NCBI GenBank assembly: GCA_029856145.1
Contig: JAHQWK010000002.1
Coordinates: 181,936-245,935 of the forward strand
Length of the DNA: 64,000 bases
DNA from: Promethearchaeia archaeon
GTDB taxonomy: Archaea > Asgardarchaeota > Lokiarchaeia > Sigyniarchaeales > SOKP01
Direction of reading: 5' to 3'
Shown here: positions 45,128 to 54,529 of the stretch, one piece after another
Layout: each line of letters starts with the position of its first letter
Position numbering within the stretch: position 1 is the first letter of the stretch
Program-made: the position numbers and the translations under genes
Notes under the pieces: generated by a model
Seen by the model: only the letters and a program-made list of their open reading frames with translations
Database searches by the model: none
Told to the model about the DNA's origin: nothing

Positions 45128-45298
45128 ATGAAAGCTAAATTTGAACATTTAGGGCCAATGATCTCGGAAACGAGAACTCCTGCGGTATGTGAGATCTGTA
45201 ATAATTTCATTTATAAACGAATTTACTACGATGAAAACTCAGAGAAAAAAGAGAAAACTGTTTTTGTTTGCAAAAATTGTTTAGAAAAAGATAAATAG
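45128..45298 (+). CDS. Tiny zinc-binding protein downstream of Alba
   Basis: A 56-residue frame with two CxxC pairs, in AVCEICNNFIYKRI and VFVCKNCLEKDK, spaced to hold one zinc ion. It starts with ATG at 45128, 3 nt after the alba stop, so it is probably co-translated with alba. The beta-strand-rich centre (FIYKRIYYDE) between the Cys pairs fits a zinc ribbon. Nothing else identifies it; binding RNA or a partner of Alba is inference. Coding is supported by operon position, the ordered Cys pairs and the lack of alternative features here. Confidence 0.72.
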   Translation: MKAKFEHLGPMISETRTPAVCEICNNFIYKRIYYDENSEKKEKTVFVCKNCLEKDK

Positions 45299-45432
45299 TT
45301 GATTTGCTTTTTAGCTTTTCAAATAGATGTCATTATTATTTATTTAACTCGATTGCAGGAGCAAGTTTCAATAATTTTTTCGTTGAACAACCTGTTATAA
45401 TAAGAATTCACTAAGTATATTTTCACATTCAT

Positions 45433-46257
45433 TTATAGATCTAATTTTTTATTGAGCTTCTTCTGGCTTCTCTTTTCAAGAAATTTTGTCCAATCAAACG
45501 CCATGATAAAAAACATAACTGTTATAGTTACTAATAATAGTATGGCTTCAGTTATTATGCTAGGGATATCATTAGTTTGAATTCCTTGAGCTACAAATCC
45601 AATAGCTACTAAAATTGGCCAGCAACAATAAAATAAAGTGGTAAAATTTTTTCCCAACCAGCCAGGAATAATACATTTCCAAAAAGGGTATTTAATCATT
45701 CCCAGAGGTAAGAATAATATATCATCTGGGAGTGGAGTTAACGCAAATAAAAATATGTATAATGGTGTACGTTTTTCATTTTCTAAAATTAATTTACCAA
45801 ATCCATCTATATTTTTTAGCAATTCAGAATTCCTTTCTTCAGTAATTTTCTTTGTTCCATATCCAACGAAATAGCCAGTAGATTCTCCCAAGGCGCTCCC
45901 TAACCCTCCTATTAATGCTAGTCCTAGTATTTCTAACCAAAAAAAACCATTTTGTAATATTTGTATCAATTCTAATCCACTATTAATATATTTAAGATAT
46001 ATTGAATTTGAAAGTGAAAACAACACAAATGGAAAAGGAATAGGGAATCCAATTGATGCTGACCCTAAAAAACATATTCCAAGAGAAATTAATAAAGCCC
46101 AAAAATAATTTGAACCTTCTGTGATAATTGTTAAGTTTTGTCTAGTACTGATAATAAATTCTTGGAAACTTGGGACAAATAAAAACAGAAATATGTAGAT
46201 AATTACAGATAAATAAAATCCTGTAAAAACTATCATTAATTTCTTTGGAACAGCCAT
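45433..46257 (-). CDS. VTT/DedA-like membrane protein
   Basis: 274 residues, polytopic. It carries the VTT (SNARE-associated/DedA) pattern: GGLGSALGESTGYFVGYGTK followed by FALTPLPDDILFLPLGMIKY and a second re-entrant segment around CIIPGWLGKNF. VTT proteins in eukaryotes and bacteria act as lipid scramblases or support undecaprenyl-phosphate recycling; the archaeal role is unknown. Five to six membrane helices, with a Lys-rich C-terminal tail. The 46265 gene lies just upstream on the same strand with a 7-nt gap. Confidence 0.85.
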   Translation of the reverse strand: MAVPKKLMIVFTGFYLSVIIYIFLFLFVPSFQEFIISTRQNLTIITEGSNYFWALLISLGICFLGSASIGFPIPFPFVLFSLSNSIYLKYINSGLELIQILQNGFFWLEILGLALIGGLGSALGESTGYFVGYGTKKITEERNSELLKNIDGFGKLILENEKRTPLYIFLFALTPLPDDILFLPLGMIKYPFWKCIIPGWLGKNFTTLFYCCWPILVAIGFVAQGIQTNDIPSIITEAILLLVTITVMFFIMAFDWTKFLEKRSQKKLNKKLDL

Positions 46258-46264
46258 AATCTTA

Positions 46265-46639
46265 TTACTTCTTAGAAAATTTTGTATTTAAGCCATTTCT
46301 CGCTTCTAATAATATATCTAGATTAGTATCTACCTTTCCAATTTTATTTACTTTATTTGCCATTTCTATATCTTCTAAAGCTATTATCAATTCATCAGTT
46401 TTTGGATTGTAAAGAATGTCTCCTTTTTCTACATTATCTGTCGATTTAGAATTGGGTCCTTTATATATTTCTACTCCTGGTAACGTCCAATATTTTTTTG
46501 AACCAAAACTAAATCTACCTCTTAATACAAGGGGTAATTTATCAATTATTGCATCTGCTGTAAGAGGTGCAATATATCGGATAATATTTCCTTCTATTAT
46601 GCCAATTCCAAATAAATCAATCTTTATTGGTATACTCAT
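46265..46639 (-). CDS. Cyclophilin-like domain protein (TM1367/DUF369 family)
   Basis: 124 residues matching the small cyclophilin-like beta-barrel of the DUF369/TM1367 family. Key segments are IIRYIAPLTADAIIDKLPLV, LRGRFSFGSKKYWTLPGVEI, KGDILYNPKTDELIIAL and LLEARNGLNTKFSKK. The family has a barrel like eukaryotic cyclophilins, but its prolyl isomerase residues are not conserved and its role is unknown. The gene pairs with the VTT protein 7 nt downstream on the same strand, which is the only context. Confidence 0.82.
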   Translation of the reverse strand: MSIPIKIDLFGIGIIEGNIIRYIAPLTADAIIDKLPLVLRGRFSFGSKKYWTLPGVEIYKGPNSKSTDNVEKGDILYNPKTDELIIALEDIEMANKVNKIGKVDTNLDILLEARNGLNTKFSKK

Positions 46640-47265
46640 TTTTTATAAATAATGTAATTTCTGTTATTTATATTATTTTAAAATAATTCTTATAATCATC
46701 AAATTTTTGTTGAAAATATTGAAGATTTTATTATTTTCCTTAATAACAAGATTTAAATAGTCAAAGTTTCATATAATTATTTGGACAATAGGTCAATTTT
46801 GCATTGGAAATGGATACAAAATTACGGTTTTTACACCGAATTAATTGTTAACTGAAACTGAATTAGTTTTTTACTACCGATAAATTTTTTTATTCGGGCT
46901 CTAAGAATCTTAAATCAACCTAATTTATCATTCAAGGGTATTATTAATCATTCATTCCTTTTTTAACGTTGGATAAATATTTATAACACTTCTAAAGTAG
47001 TAAGTTGAAACAGGAATTTATTTTTCACATACATATCTACTCGAATTTATGCAATCTTGGTATATGAGACAATTTGACATTAATACTTATATTCGTGTCG
47101 AATTATGAGTTTTAATTATTTAGTGCCAGAGACATTGAAACTTGAGTACTCTGTATCGAAATTAGTTTAGATTTGTAAATAGGAGCTTTGATTACCTGAT
47201 TGCTTCATTGGAAAAAATATAGCCAAAGTCCTTTGATTCAATTATACTTTGATTAATCGGAGCAC
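46640..47265. other. 626-nt stretch without a gene; two short hairpins
   Basis: No credible reading frame or tRNA is seen. Two candidate hairpins stand out against AT-rich sequence: attacggt...accgaat at 46821-46840, and ccgataaa...tttattcgg at 46877-46897. They are about 40 nt apart. This could be a structured RNA, a long 5' region, or decayed coding sequence. Nothing identifies it. Confidence 0.35.
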
Positions 47266-48126
47266 CTATTGTCCTTTTTTTTTTTTTAGGTTTTTTAGAT
47301 CCTTTTTATTATCAATATCATAGAATTGATGTTTATTTTCAATTTCAAAAGCAAGTACTTTCTTCCCATTAAAAATTATAGAGTTTAAAGTTTCCCAAAT
47401 TGTTTTATTTAGATTTTCTCGATTCATATTTAAGATTTCATTAATTGAATCATAGCTTAAAGCAGTAATAGGTATTAATTGATTTAAGGTATTCTCAGAA
47501 AGAATATCTCTTATTTTTAATTGAGAAATTTTTTTTAATATAATTTCTGAACCTAATTTAGTAATTTCAGCATTAGAAATAATTCTATTTATACTATATA
47601 GTTCTTCTAATGTTTTTAATCCTATAATTCTATAAAAAACAAAGGGATATTTATGAATCAAGGTATAATTCTTAGAAATTATGTATATAATTTCTTTTAA
47701 AATACTATAATCAAATATGGTGTCACCTGGGATTACTAAATAGTAATTGTTCCTCGTAAAAAAGCTTTTATTCTTAGTTATCGATAAAAAGGAGTATAGT
47801 GGACCTAATTTATACTGATTTTCCGTATCAATTATTATCAGTTTATCTTGTAAGGTATGGTCATTTTTTTTTATTGTTGTAAGATACTCACGGATACTAA
47901 CTCCTAAATGACCAATAACTATAGCAATTTTATCTATTTCAAAATTGAGTAGAGTTTTAATATTATAATAGAGAATTGAAATACTATTTAATGGTTCAAT
48001 TTTTATTAGTGGTTTAGGAGTGGTTTTTGTAATTTTTTTAAGTCTAGTTCCCTCTCCAGCGCACAATATAACAATAGATAGGTTTTTTTTAACCTCATTC
48101 TTTAGTATTGACAATACTATTCCCAT
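47266..48126 (-). CDS. Nucleotidyltransferase (sugar-phosphate or cytidylyltransferase-like)
   Basis: 286 residues. The N-terminal signature VILCAGEGTRLKKITKTTPK (GxGxR...TPKPL) marks the nucleotidyltransferase fold, and the central YYLVIPGDTIFDYSIL gives the metal-binding Asp. The C-terminal half is divergent and Asn/Lys/Ile-rich. The last codons include a run of 13 A on the coding strand (47276-47287 region), which can cause sequencing or transcription slippage, so the C-terminus is uncertain. Relatives include CTP-dependent and NDP-sugar enzymes; inositol- or phosphocholine-type activity is possible. The substrate is not assignable. Confidence 0.78.
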   Translation of the reverse strand: MGIVLSILKNEVKKNLSIVILCAGEGTRLKKITKTTPKPLIKIEPLNSISILYYNIKTLLNFEIDKIAIVIGHLGVSIREYLTTIKKNDHTLQDKLIIIDTENQYKLGPLYSFLSITKNKSFFTRNNYYLVIPGDTIFDYSILKEIIYIISKNYTLIHKYPFVFYRIIGLKTLEELYSINRIISNAEITKLGSEIILKKISQLKIRDILSENTLNQLIPITALSYDSINEILNMNRENLNKTIWETLNSIIFNGKKVLAFEIENKHQFYDIDNKKDLKNLKKKKGQ

Positions 48127-48144
48127 TCAATATTTTTCTTTAAT

Positions 48145-49071
48145 CTATTCCCTTGTTGTGACGATTAAATTGCCAGTCATATCAATAACTAGCGTATGCT
48201 CTTCTTGAGCTACGGGTTCATTTGTTTTTTCTACTAAAATAGGATATTTATCTATTACTTTTTTACCTATAAAAAATTCAAGAGTTCTCTGTATTTTATT
48301 TTTAGGTATAATATTATTATTTTCTATCCATCGAGGGGAAAATGGGAGGTGCTTATAGTTTTTTTCAATTTTATTCATATAAGCTAAGTGTTCATATGAC
48401 ATATTTTTTTTTACTTTTTTTACAAATCGAAAGATATATGCATTTTTTCCATTTTCTACTTTTCCAATTCCAGACGTAGCAAAAGGTTCACAAGCATATG
48501 CATCTCCTGGTTTAAGTATTTGATCATGCATTTTTTCTTTATAATTTGGAATAAAAGGCCCTGCATGTAAATTATATCGCTTTAATTCATGACCACCTAA
48601 GTTTGTTATTGGTCGTAATCCTCGATTAATAATCTTTTCAGCAATCACTTCACCTAATTCATATAATTTAACTCCTGGATTAAACTTTTCAATTGCTGCT
48701 TCAAGCGCTTCTTTGGCAGCCTCAATGTAATTCTGAAGCTTAGGATCTTCATTAATATTAATTGTGAATGCAGAATCTGCGATATACCCATCATAATGCG
48801 AACCAATATCTATTTTTAATAACCCTTTTTCTGGAATTTTAGTTTGATCATCAATAGGAGGACTGTAATGAGCTGCAATTTCATTGAGAGACATATTTAT
48901 TGGAAATGAAAGATTACATCCACTCTTAATTATCTCAGCTTCACATCTATTTCCAATTTCTAAAAAGGATTCTCCTGGCTTTATTAGTTTTTTAGCTAAT
49001 TTTTTAGCAGCTATAACTGCTTTTCCAGCCTTGATGTAAGCTTGAATAAAATCATCCGTCATTTTTTTCAA
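48145..49071 (-). CDS. map: Methionine aminopeptidase, type II
   Basis: Removes N-terminal Met from nascent proteins. 308 residues. The metal ligands are seen in LKIDIGSHYDGYIADSAFT (Asp ligands), NLGGHELKRYNLHAG (His), ACEPFATSG (Glu) and VAQEEHTLVID (Glu). A type II insertion lies between them (KNAYIFRFVKKVKKNMSYEH), matching archaeal/eukaryotic MetAP2. ATG at 49071; MTDDF three codons later is equally possible. It begins 20 nt after the aspS stop on the same strand, and the two are probably co-transcribed. Confidence 0.94.
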   Translation of the reverse strand: MKKMTDDFIQAYIKAGKAVIAAKKLAKKLIKPGESFLEIGNRCEAEIIKSGCNLSFPINMSLNEIAAHYSPPIDDQTKIPEKGLLKIDIGSHYDGYIADSAFTININEDPKLQNYIEAAKEALEAAIEKFNPGVKLYELGEVIAEKIINRGLRPITNLGGHELKRYNLHAGPFIPNYKEKMHDQILKPGDAYACEPFATSGIGKVENGKNAYIFRFVKKVKKNMSYEHLAYMNKIEKNYKHLPFSPRWIENNNIIPKNKIQRTLEFFIGKKVIDKYPILVEKTNEPVAQEEHTLVIDMTGNLIVTTRE

Positions 49072-49090
49072 ATATTTTCTATTATTACAC

Positions 49091-50410
49091 TTAGGGTGTT
49101 AATCGATCGGGTGTTCTAGGATACATTACTACTTCTCGAATATCATCTAATCCACATAATACTGTTAACCACCTGTCAATTCCAAGGCCGAAGCCTGCAT
49201 GTGGTGGCATTCCATAATCAAATGCATTAAGATGTGAAGTAAATGCTAAATGGTTAAGACCTTTTTCTTCAAGGGCTTTTATCAATTGTTCTTTATTGTG
49301 AACTCTGGTACCTCCAGAAGTCAATTCTAACATACCTTTTTGCAGATCAAATGATTCACTGTACTTAGGATTTTTTGAAGGCATAATATAAAAAGTCTTA
49401 ATAGACATTGGCCAATGAGTAATATAATAATATCCAGGTAGTTCTTTACCTAATTTTCTATATGCCTCAGTAGAAATATCTTCTCCAAACTCTATGTCAA
49501 ATGAAAATCTTTTATTAATTAAAGCAATGATTTCTTCATACTTATACCTTGGAAAAGGGATCTCTGGTATAACTGTTTGTTTATCTACCTTTAAATATTT
49601 TAATGCAGACATTTGATTTTCAGTGATATCTTTAATAGCATTATGAACCATTTCTTCCAATATTTTAAGAACATCTTCCATTGGTGAAAATGCAATTTCA
49701 ACATCTAAAGTAAAAATTTCGCATATGTGTCTTTTTGTGCGACTTTTTTCAGCTCTGAAACAATCACTTATTTCAAAAACTCTCTCATAAACCCCACTCA
49801 ATTGTTCTTTATATAATTGGGCGGATTGAGTAAGAAATGCCTCTTTCTCAAAATAGATAATAGGAAATAACTCAGTACCCCCCTCGGTTGCAGAAGCTAT
49901 TATTTTGGGTGTAGTTATTTCAGTAAAATTTCTTTCGAACAAAAATTTCCTAATAGATCTAAGCAATTCTCCTCTAATTTCAAAAATAGCTTGATTTTTG
50001 AGTGATCTAAGATCTAAAGCTCTATTATTTAACCTAAGGTCTAATTCTGATACTGTTTCACCAGTCATGTCTATAGGCAGCTTATCAGGGGTGGTATTTA
50101 ATATTTTTATTTCAGATGGAATAATTTCTACTCCTCCTGGTGCATCTTTGAACGCTTTCACAATTCCTTTAATCATTATACAATATTGATAGCTAACTTT
50201 CGATTTTTCAAAAATCTCATCAGAAATAACTCCCTTTTTTATAGTTATTTGACGTTCACCATATTTATCTTGTAGTGATATAAACTTTAAACCACCAAGA
50301 TCTCTAAAATTTCGGACCCATCCTCCTAAAATTACTTCTTTACCAGCTAAATCTGGGGTAATGTCTTTAGTGTAATGAGTTTTTCTCCAATCTCCTAGTT
50401 CATCTAGCAT
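49091..50410 (-). CDS. aspS: Aspartyl-tRNA synthetase (archaeal type)
   Basis: Class II synthetase of 439 residues. An N-terminal OB-fold anticodon-binding domain (GKEVILGGWVRNFRDLGGLK) is followed by motif 1 around GELLRSIRKFLFERNFTEIT, motif 2 CFRAEKSRTKRHICEIFTLD and motif 3 GFGLGIDRWLTVLCGLDDIR at the C-terminus. The archaeal form may be non-discriminating and make Asp-tRNA-Asn, but no AsnRS or GatCAB is in the window to tell. ATG at 50410. It is divergent from the DNA methyltransferase gene, with a 91-nt gap holding both promoters. Confidence 0.96.
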   Translation of the reverse strand: MLDELGDWRKTHYTKDITPDLAGKEVILGGWVRNFRDLGGLKFISLQDKYGERQITIKKGVISDEIFEKSKVSYQYCIMIKGIVKAFKDAPGGVEIIPSEIKILNTTPDKLPIDMTGETVSELDLRLNNRALDLRSLKNQAIFEIRGELLRSIRKFLFERNFTEITTPKIIASATEGGTELFPIIYFEKEAFLTQSAQLYKEQLSGVYERVFEISDCFRAEKSRTKRHICEIFTLDVEIAFSPMEDVLKILEEMVHNAIKDITENQMSALKYLKVDKQTVIPEIPFPRYKYEEIIALINKRFSFDIEFGEDISTEAYRKLGKELPGYYYITHWPMSIKTFYIMPSKNPKYSESFDLQKGMLELTSGGTRVHNKEQLIKALEEKGLNHLAFTSHLNAFDYGMPPHAGFGLGIDRWLTVLCGLDDIREVVMYPRTPDRLTP

Positions 50411-50501
50411 ATATTCGTATCATCTTATAATTTTTTTCAAAGAAATTATAATTCTAAAATTTAAATTAAAAATTAAATTTTTTCCTTCCTATCTATTATT
50501 T

Positions 50502-51992
50502 ATGGTTGTGTTGAAATGGAATGGTAAAAAAAAAAGAAATGATATTCTTTTAGCTAAGCAAGAGACTAATCTTTTTCATATTACTGACATTTATCCTCCT
50601 TTTGGAATTGACTTTAAATTGGAAGAAAAATGGCAAAATTTGCTTATTTGGGGAGAAAATAAGTTAGTACTGAAATCACTATTAAAAGAATTTAGAAAAA
50701 AAATCTCTCTAATATATATCGATCCTCCGTTTGCCACAGGAGGAGATTTTAATCTCAAGATTCAAATAGGCGAAGGTGGAAAAACTCTTGATAATATCGC
50801 CTACAAAGATAAGTGGAGTGAAGGATTAGACTCTTATTTGGACTTCTTGTATGAAAGAATTCTTTTAATGAAAGAATTATTAGCTAGTAATGGTTCCATA
50901 TATGTACATTTAGATTGGCATAATTCCCATTATATAAAACTAATAATGGATGAGATTTTTGGAAATGAGAATTTTAGAAATGAAATAGTTTGGGCTTATC
51001 CTGCTGCCTCAGTTAAGACAAGGCGTTTTTTTATTAGATCCTATGATACTATTCTTTTCTATTCAAATTCTGATGATTACATTTTTAATGATGATCCAAA
51101 TATTTATATGGAATATTCAAATCGTGTTAAAAATGCTTTGAAGAAAGATGAATATGGAGTATTTTATTACCGTGGTGGAAGCCATAATGGAAAAAAATTA
51201 TCTAGAAAGGTTTATGTAGAACAAGATGGAATCTTCCCTAGAGATGTTTGGAATGATATACCTTACATAAGGGCAAATACATCAGAATATCAAGGTTTTT
51301 CTACTCAAAAACCAGAACGTCTTATAAGAAGAATTATCTTAGCTTCTACAAATGAAAGCGATATTATTGCTGATTTTTTTTGTGGTTCAGGTACCACATT
51401 AGCTGTAGCAGAGAAATTAGGAAGGCGTTGGATTGGGTGTGATTCAAATAAACATGCAATCCATATGATAAAGAAAAGAATTCTAAGTTTAAGTGAAAGT
51501 AATGATATTTTGAATTGGAAAAAGAAATACCAAAGAGAGCCGAGATCTTTTAAAATCTTAGCGATTGAAAAAAAGAAGGAAATGGATTCCATTCCTATAA
51601 TATTTTTAAGACAAGCTATAGATAAGGAGAAAAGACTTGAAATTAAAGAAACTCCAAATTTTAATGTAAAAATACACCAAAATGGAAATGAAATTGAGAT
51701 AGAATTGCTCAATTATGAAATTCCTTTTACAAATTTAATATTGGACAAAGTTAAAGAAAGTGTAAAATCATTCTCTGATTGGATTGATTATTGGGCTATT
51801 GATTTTGAGTACAAAAATAATGTTTTTAAAAACATTTGGACTTCCTACAGAACTCCTAAAAGTAGAATAATAAGCTTAAAATCAGACTCTTATCACTATA
51901 ATGAACCTGGCAATTATCGTGTAGTAGTAAAGACAATTGACATTTTTGGAATTGAAATAACAAAAAACTTTGAGATTAATATTATTTTATAA
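50502..51992 (+). CDS. Site-specific DNA methyltransferase (beta class, N6-A or N4-C)
   Basis: 496 residues. The catalytic motif DPPF (D74-F77 in LIYIDPPFATGG) precedes the SAM motif DFFCGSGTTLAVAEKLG (about 290), the order of beta-class enzymes. A C-terminal domain (KESVKSFSDWIDYWAIDFEY, then YNEPGNYRVVVKTIDIF) is typical of Mod-like type III and related methyltransferases. No restriction endonuclease is next to it: the flanks are aspS and truD, and its end overlaps truD by 11 nt. It is therefore probably a solitary methyltransferase in a housekeeping region. The target site is unknown. Confidence 0.9.
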   Translation: MVVLKWNGKKKRNDILLAKQETNLFHITDIYPPFGIDFKLEEKWQNLLIWGENKLVLKSLLKEFRKKISLIYIDPPFATGGDFNLKIQIGEGGKTLDNIAYKDKWSEGLDSYLDFLYERILLMKELLASNGSIYVHLDWHNSHYIKLIMDEIFGNENFRNEIVWAYPAASVKTRRFFIRSYDTILFYSNSDDYIFNDDPNIYMEYSNRVKNALKKDEYGVFYYRGGSHNGKKLSRKVYVEQDGIFPRDVWNDIPYIRANTSEYQGFSTQKPERLIRRIILASTNESDIIADFFCGSGTTLAVAEKLGRRWIGCDSNKHAIHMIKKRILSLSESNDILNWKKKYQREPRSFKILAIEKKKEMDSIPIIFLRQAIDKEKRLEIKETPNFNVKIHQNGNEIEIELLNYEIPFTNLILDKVKESVKSFSDWIDYWAIDFEYKNNVFKNIWTSYRTPKSRIISLKSDSYHYNEPGNYRVVVKTIDIFGIEITKNFEINIIL

Positions 51993-53367
51993 GCTCTCTA
52001 ATTAACATTGTTGCATAACTTCCCTTCTGAAGTGAAAATTCTATTTTGACTTTATGCTTTCCAGGATTAAGTTCATCATTTGTAAATTCTAAGATTTTTA
52101 GCGAGGTTGGTTTAACCGTCATCGCCCTAATAGAACCTTTAAATTTTGTTTCCATGATTATTTTACTGGAGAAAATATTTTTATTGATATTTTCTTGTTT
52201 TGCAATTTCTTCAAATAATAATTTCATTAATGGAAATTCATCTAAATTAGTATTTGTACCGATAATCGGGATTATTATTGCTGCACGATTCAGATTTAAT
52301 GCTTTATTTAAATAACTATCATAAGAATTCCCATAAATGTATTTTACGGGAGTGATGTTTCCATTATAGTCGTCTAATATACTAATAACATCCCCCCTTA
52401 CAGGTTTAAATAAAGGAAGACCTTTTTCAACTCTTATTGATAACATTCTGTTAAATAAATATGATTGAAAAGAACTAATTAATAATTTTATCAAATCAGA
52501 GTGTAATGTTTTGATACAACCCTCATAATCTTCTGGATTATTAATTAAACAGTTGATCAGATTTCTTTCATATGTCAAATTTTTCGGAAATTCCCCATAA
52601 GCTTTTTCAAGATTTCCAGTATGTCTAAATTCTCTTCTAACTATTTTTGATTCTAAAGACTCAGTTGAATATGTGGTTGATACGATTTCTTCAAAAGCCT
52701 TTTTAAAATTAGCTTCCAGAAGACTACGTCCAACTATATGTGAATTTGGTCGATAATTTCCAAATCTTTGAAGCCCAAAATAGTTAGGAAATCCAAATTC
52801 ATTTAGGAATTTTATAAATTTCTCAATATTGCTTTTTAAATTCTTGTTAGGTACTAGATTTCTTAAGACAATTGTGAAATTATTTCCCCGATGACTTCCT
52901 AATTTAATTGGTTTTCTCGCTGGATGTATACTTCTAATAAAGATGTCATTTATTTTTAATTTTCTTAATTTTTCGATATAATTTCCCTTTATAGAAACTC
53001 GTTGAACTGAAATGGAATTTTTATCTTTTAACCCTGAATAATTAAATAGATCATAAGGAATTTTTAAGGCTTTACTAATTTTTCCTATGGCGTTAAAAGT
53101 ATCCCGGTTAACTTTTATCAAATTAAAAATTGTAAATTTATCCTTTAAATCCTCTGAAAAAGTGGTGATCGTATAATCTTCCTTTATATTAAGGATTTTT
53201 CCATTATTTATAATTTCTTTAACGATAAAATCCTTAAAATTTTTCTTGTATTCTCCCTTAATTCCCCTAATTTTGCTTGTGGCAAAAGCTTCAATTCCTA
53301 CAAACTTTTCTACTTCTCTTTCATCATCATTTATAAAAATATAAGAATCTATTTCTCGATCAGACAA
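51982..53367 (-). CDS. truD: tRNA pseudouridine synthase TruD
   Basis: Forms pseudouridine 13 in tRNA. 461 residues, with the catalytic motif YSGLKDKNSISVQRVSI (Asp in GLKDK), the RNA-binding HRGNNFTIVLRN, and NYFGLQRFGNYRPNSHIVGR. A central insertion domain is present as in other TruD proteins. The C-terminus SLQKGSYATMLIREL matches archaeal TruD. ATG at 53367. Its 3' end overlaps the methyltransferase gene, and pth2 lies 23 nt upstream on the same strand, so truD and pth2 may be one transcript. Confidence 0.94.
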   Translation of the reverse strand: MSDREIDSYIFINDDEREVEKFVGIEAFATSKIRGIKGEYKKNFKDFIVKEIINNGKILNIKEDYTITTFSEDLKDKFTIFNLIKVNRDTFNAIGKISKALKIPYDLFNYSGLKDKNSISVQRVSIKGNYIEKLRKLKINDIFIRSIHPARKPIKLGSHRGNNFTIVLRNLVPNKNLKSNIEKFIKFLNEFGFPNYFGLQRFGNYRPNSHIVGRSLLEANFKKAFEEIVSTTYSTESLESKIVRREFRHTGNLEKAYGEFPKNLTYERNLINCLINNPEDYEGCIKTLHSDLIKLLISSFQSYLFNRMLSIRVEKGLPLFKPVRGDVISILDDYNGNITPVKYIYGNSYDSYLNKALNLNRAAIIIPIIGTNTNLDEFPLMKLLFEEIAKQENINKNIFSSKIIMETKFKGSIRAMTVKPTSLKILEFTNDELNPGKHKVKIEFSLQKGSYATMLIRELIK

Positions 53368-53390
53368 TTTTTTATCCTATACTTTTAATA

Positions 53391-53747
53391 TTATAATAAT
53401 TTTAAATCTCCCGTAATTTTATCAATCTTTGTCGATAAAACAGGCCCAATACCAACTGCAGTTGTAGTACCTGGTGTTAGTTGAGTTAATCCCGCATCAC
53501 TAACAACAAAATATGGAATTTCATTGGAATCAAGTTTGATTAATAATTCTTTTAATTGATCCATAGTTTGAATTTTAAGTACAACCTTTTTTTGCCCTGA
53601 ATTCTTCCAATTCTTCCATATTGTTTTATTTTGGACTCGGACAAAATCAGAGGCGGACACACTAGCATGACAAGACTGCGCACATTTTTTCCCGGTGCCC
53701 ATTTTCAAATCTATTCTAACTAAAATAACTTGTTTATATTCTTCCAC
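53391..53747 (-). CDS. pth2: Peptidyl-tRNA hydrolase, Pth2 family
   Basis: Releases tRNA from stalled peptidyl-tRNA. 118 residues, the standard size of archaeal/eukaryotic Pth2. Conserved segments are [20 protein letters not shown] (with the catalytic Lys and the QxxHA pattern) and [20 protein letters not shown], followed by [18 protein letters not shown]. The start is an ATG at 53747. The NusA-like KH gene lies 46 nt upstream and truD 23 nt downstream, all on the same strand, giving a small cluster of RNA-related genes. Confidence 0.95.
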   Translation of the reverse strand: MEEYKQVILVRIDLKMGTGKKCAQSCHASVSASDFVRVQNKTIWKNWKNSGQKKVVLKIQTMDQLKELLIKLDSNEIPYFVVSDAGLTQLTPGTTTAVGIGPVLSTKIDKITGDLKLL

Positions 53748-53793
53748 GATAATCCTAGTAAATATTAAGAAATTAGCTAAATAAACTTATTGA

Positions 53794-54306
53794 TTATTGA
53801 AATTCTACTCTAGTAATATTTCCCGTCAATTCATAAATCAGTTCTTCAAGTTCTTCTTTAGTAAATAATAACTTTTCTCTATCATCATCCCAAAGGACAG
53901 CTCTGAATTGAATGTCACCAGTAGCTAAAAAAATTTCATTTAAAGATTTTAGTTTATAGGGATTGATTAAAGCTTCTACAACTGGGCGAGGTTTATTTGT
54001 TTTTTCAATAAAGATTAACTCATCAATTTCATATGTTTCTTTAATCCATGTAATCAAATCTGGTTTTATTTTTAATTTATCTTTCTTCCCAACTACCAAT
54101 ATTATTAAATCTTCATAATCAATCGCTTTATGAAATGAAATATTTCTAAGGAACGCAAATCGCTCCTCTTCTTCCTCTAATTGAAGCAAATCTTTTGCCA
54201 TATCAATCTCAAATTCAGTTATTTCTCCAGAATCAAGTCTAGCTTGACAATTAGTACATAAAAAGCCGGAATTTATACACGTTTTATCTGCTGGAAGATT
54301 TTTCAT
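53794..54306 (-). CDS. NusA-like KH-domain protein (archaeal transcription elongation factor family)
   Basis: 170 residues. The N-terminus has a zinc-type pattern, CINSGFLCTNCQARLDSGEI (C10, C17, C20), followed by KH-like alpha/beta segments (YEDLIILVVGKKDKLKIKPD) and VVEALINPYKLKSLNEIFLA. Archaeal members are annotated as NusA-like transcription elongation factors and probably bind RNA. The location upstream of pth2 and truD supports RNA work. Start ATG at 54306. The exact function in archaea is not well established. Confidence 0.8.
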   Translation of the reverse strand: MKNLPADKTCINSGFLCTNCQARLDSGEITEFEIDMAKDLLQLEEEEERFAFLRNISFHKAIDYEDLIILVVGKKDKLKIKPDLITWIKETYEIDELIFIEKTNKPRPVVEALINPYKLKSLNEIFLATGDIQFRAVLWDDDREKLLFTKEELEELIYELTGNITRVEFQ

Positions 54307-54529
54307 TGGTTTAAAACCAGGTTAAAAATTTCATGTTTTACATATTTCCAATATATCATCTTGATATAGAGTGCTACAATTGAGATCTATTAAAAATTGT
54401 TAATTAATTTTTTCATAAAGTCTCTTAAATATTACATTTATAAACAATTGAATCCTACGAATTAAACCAATCTCATAAAAAAGAAGAATATAACTAAAAA
54501 CACTTCATTTTTGAATTTATAGTATATTC

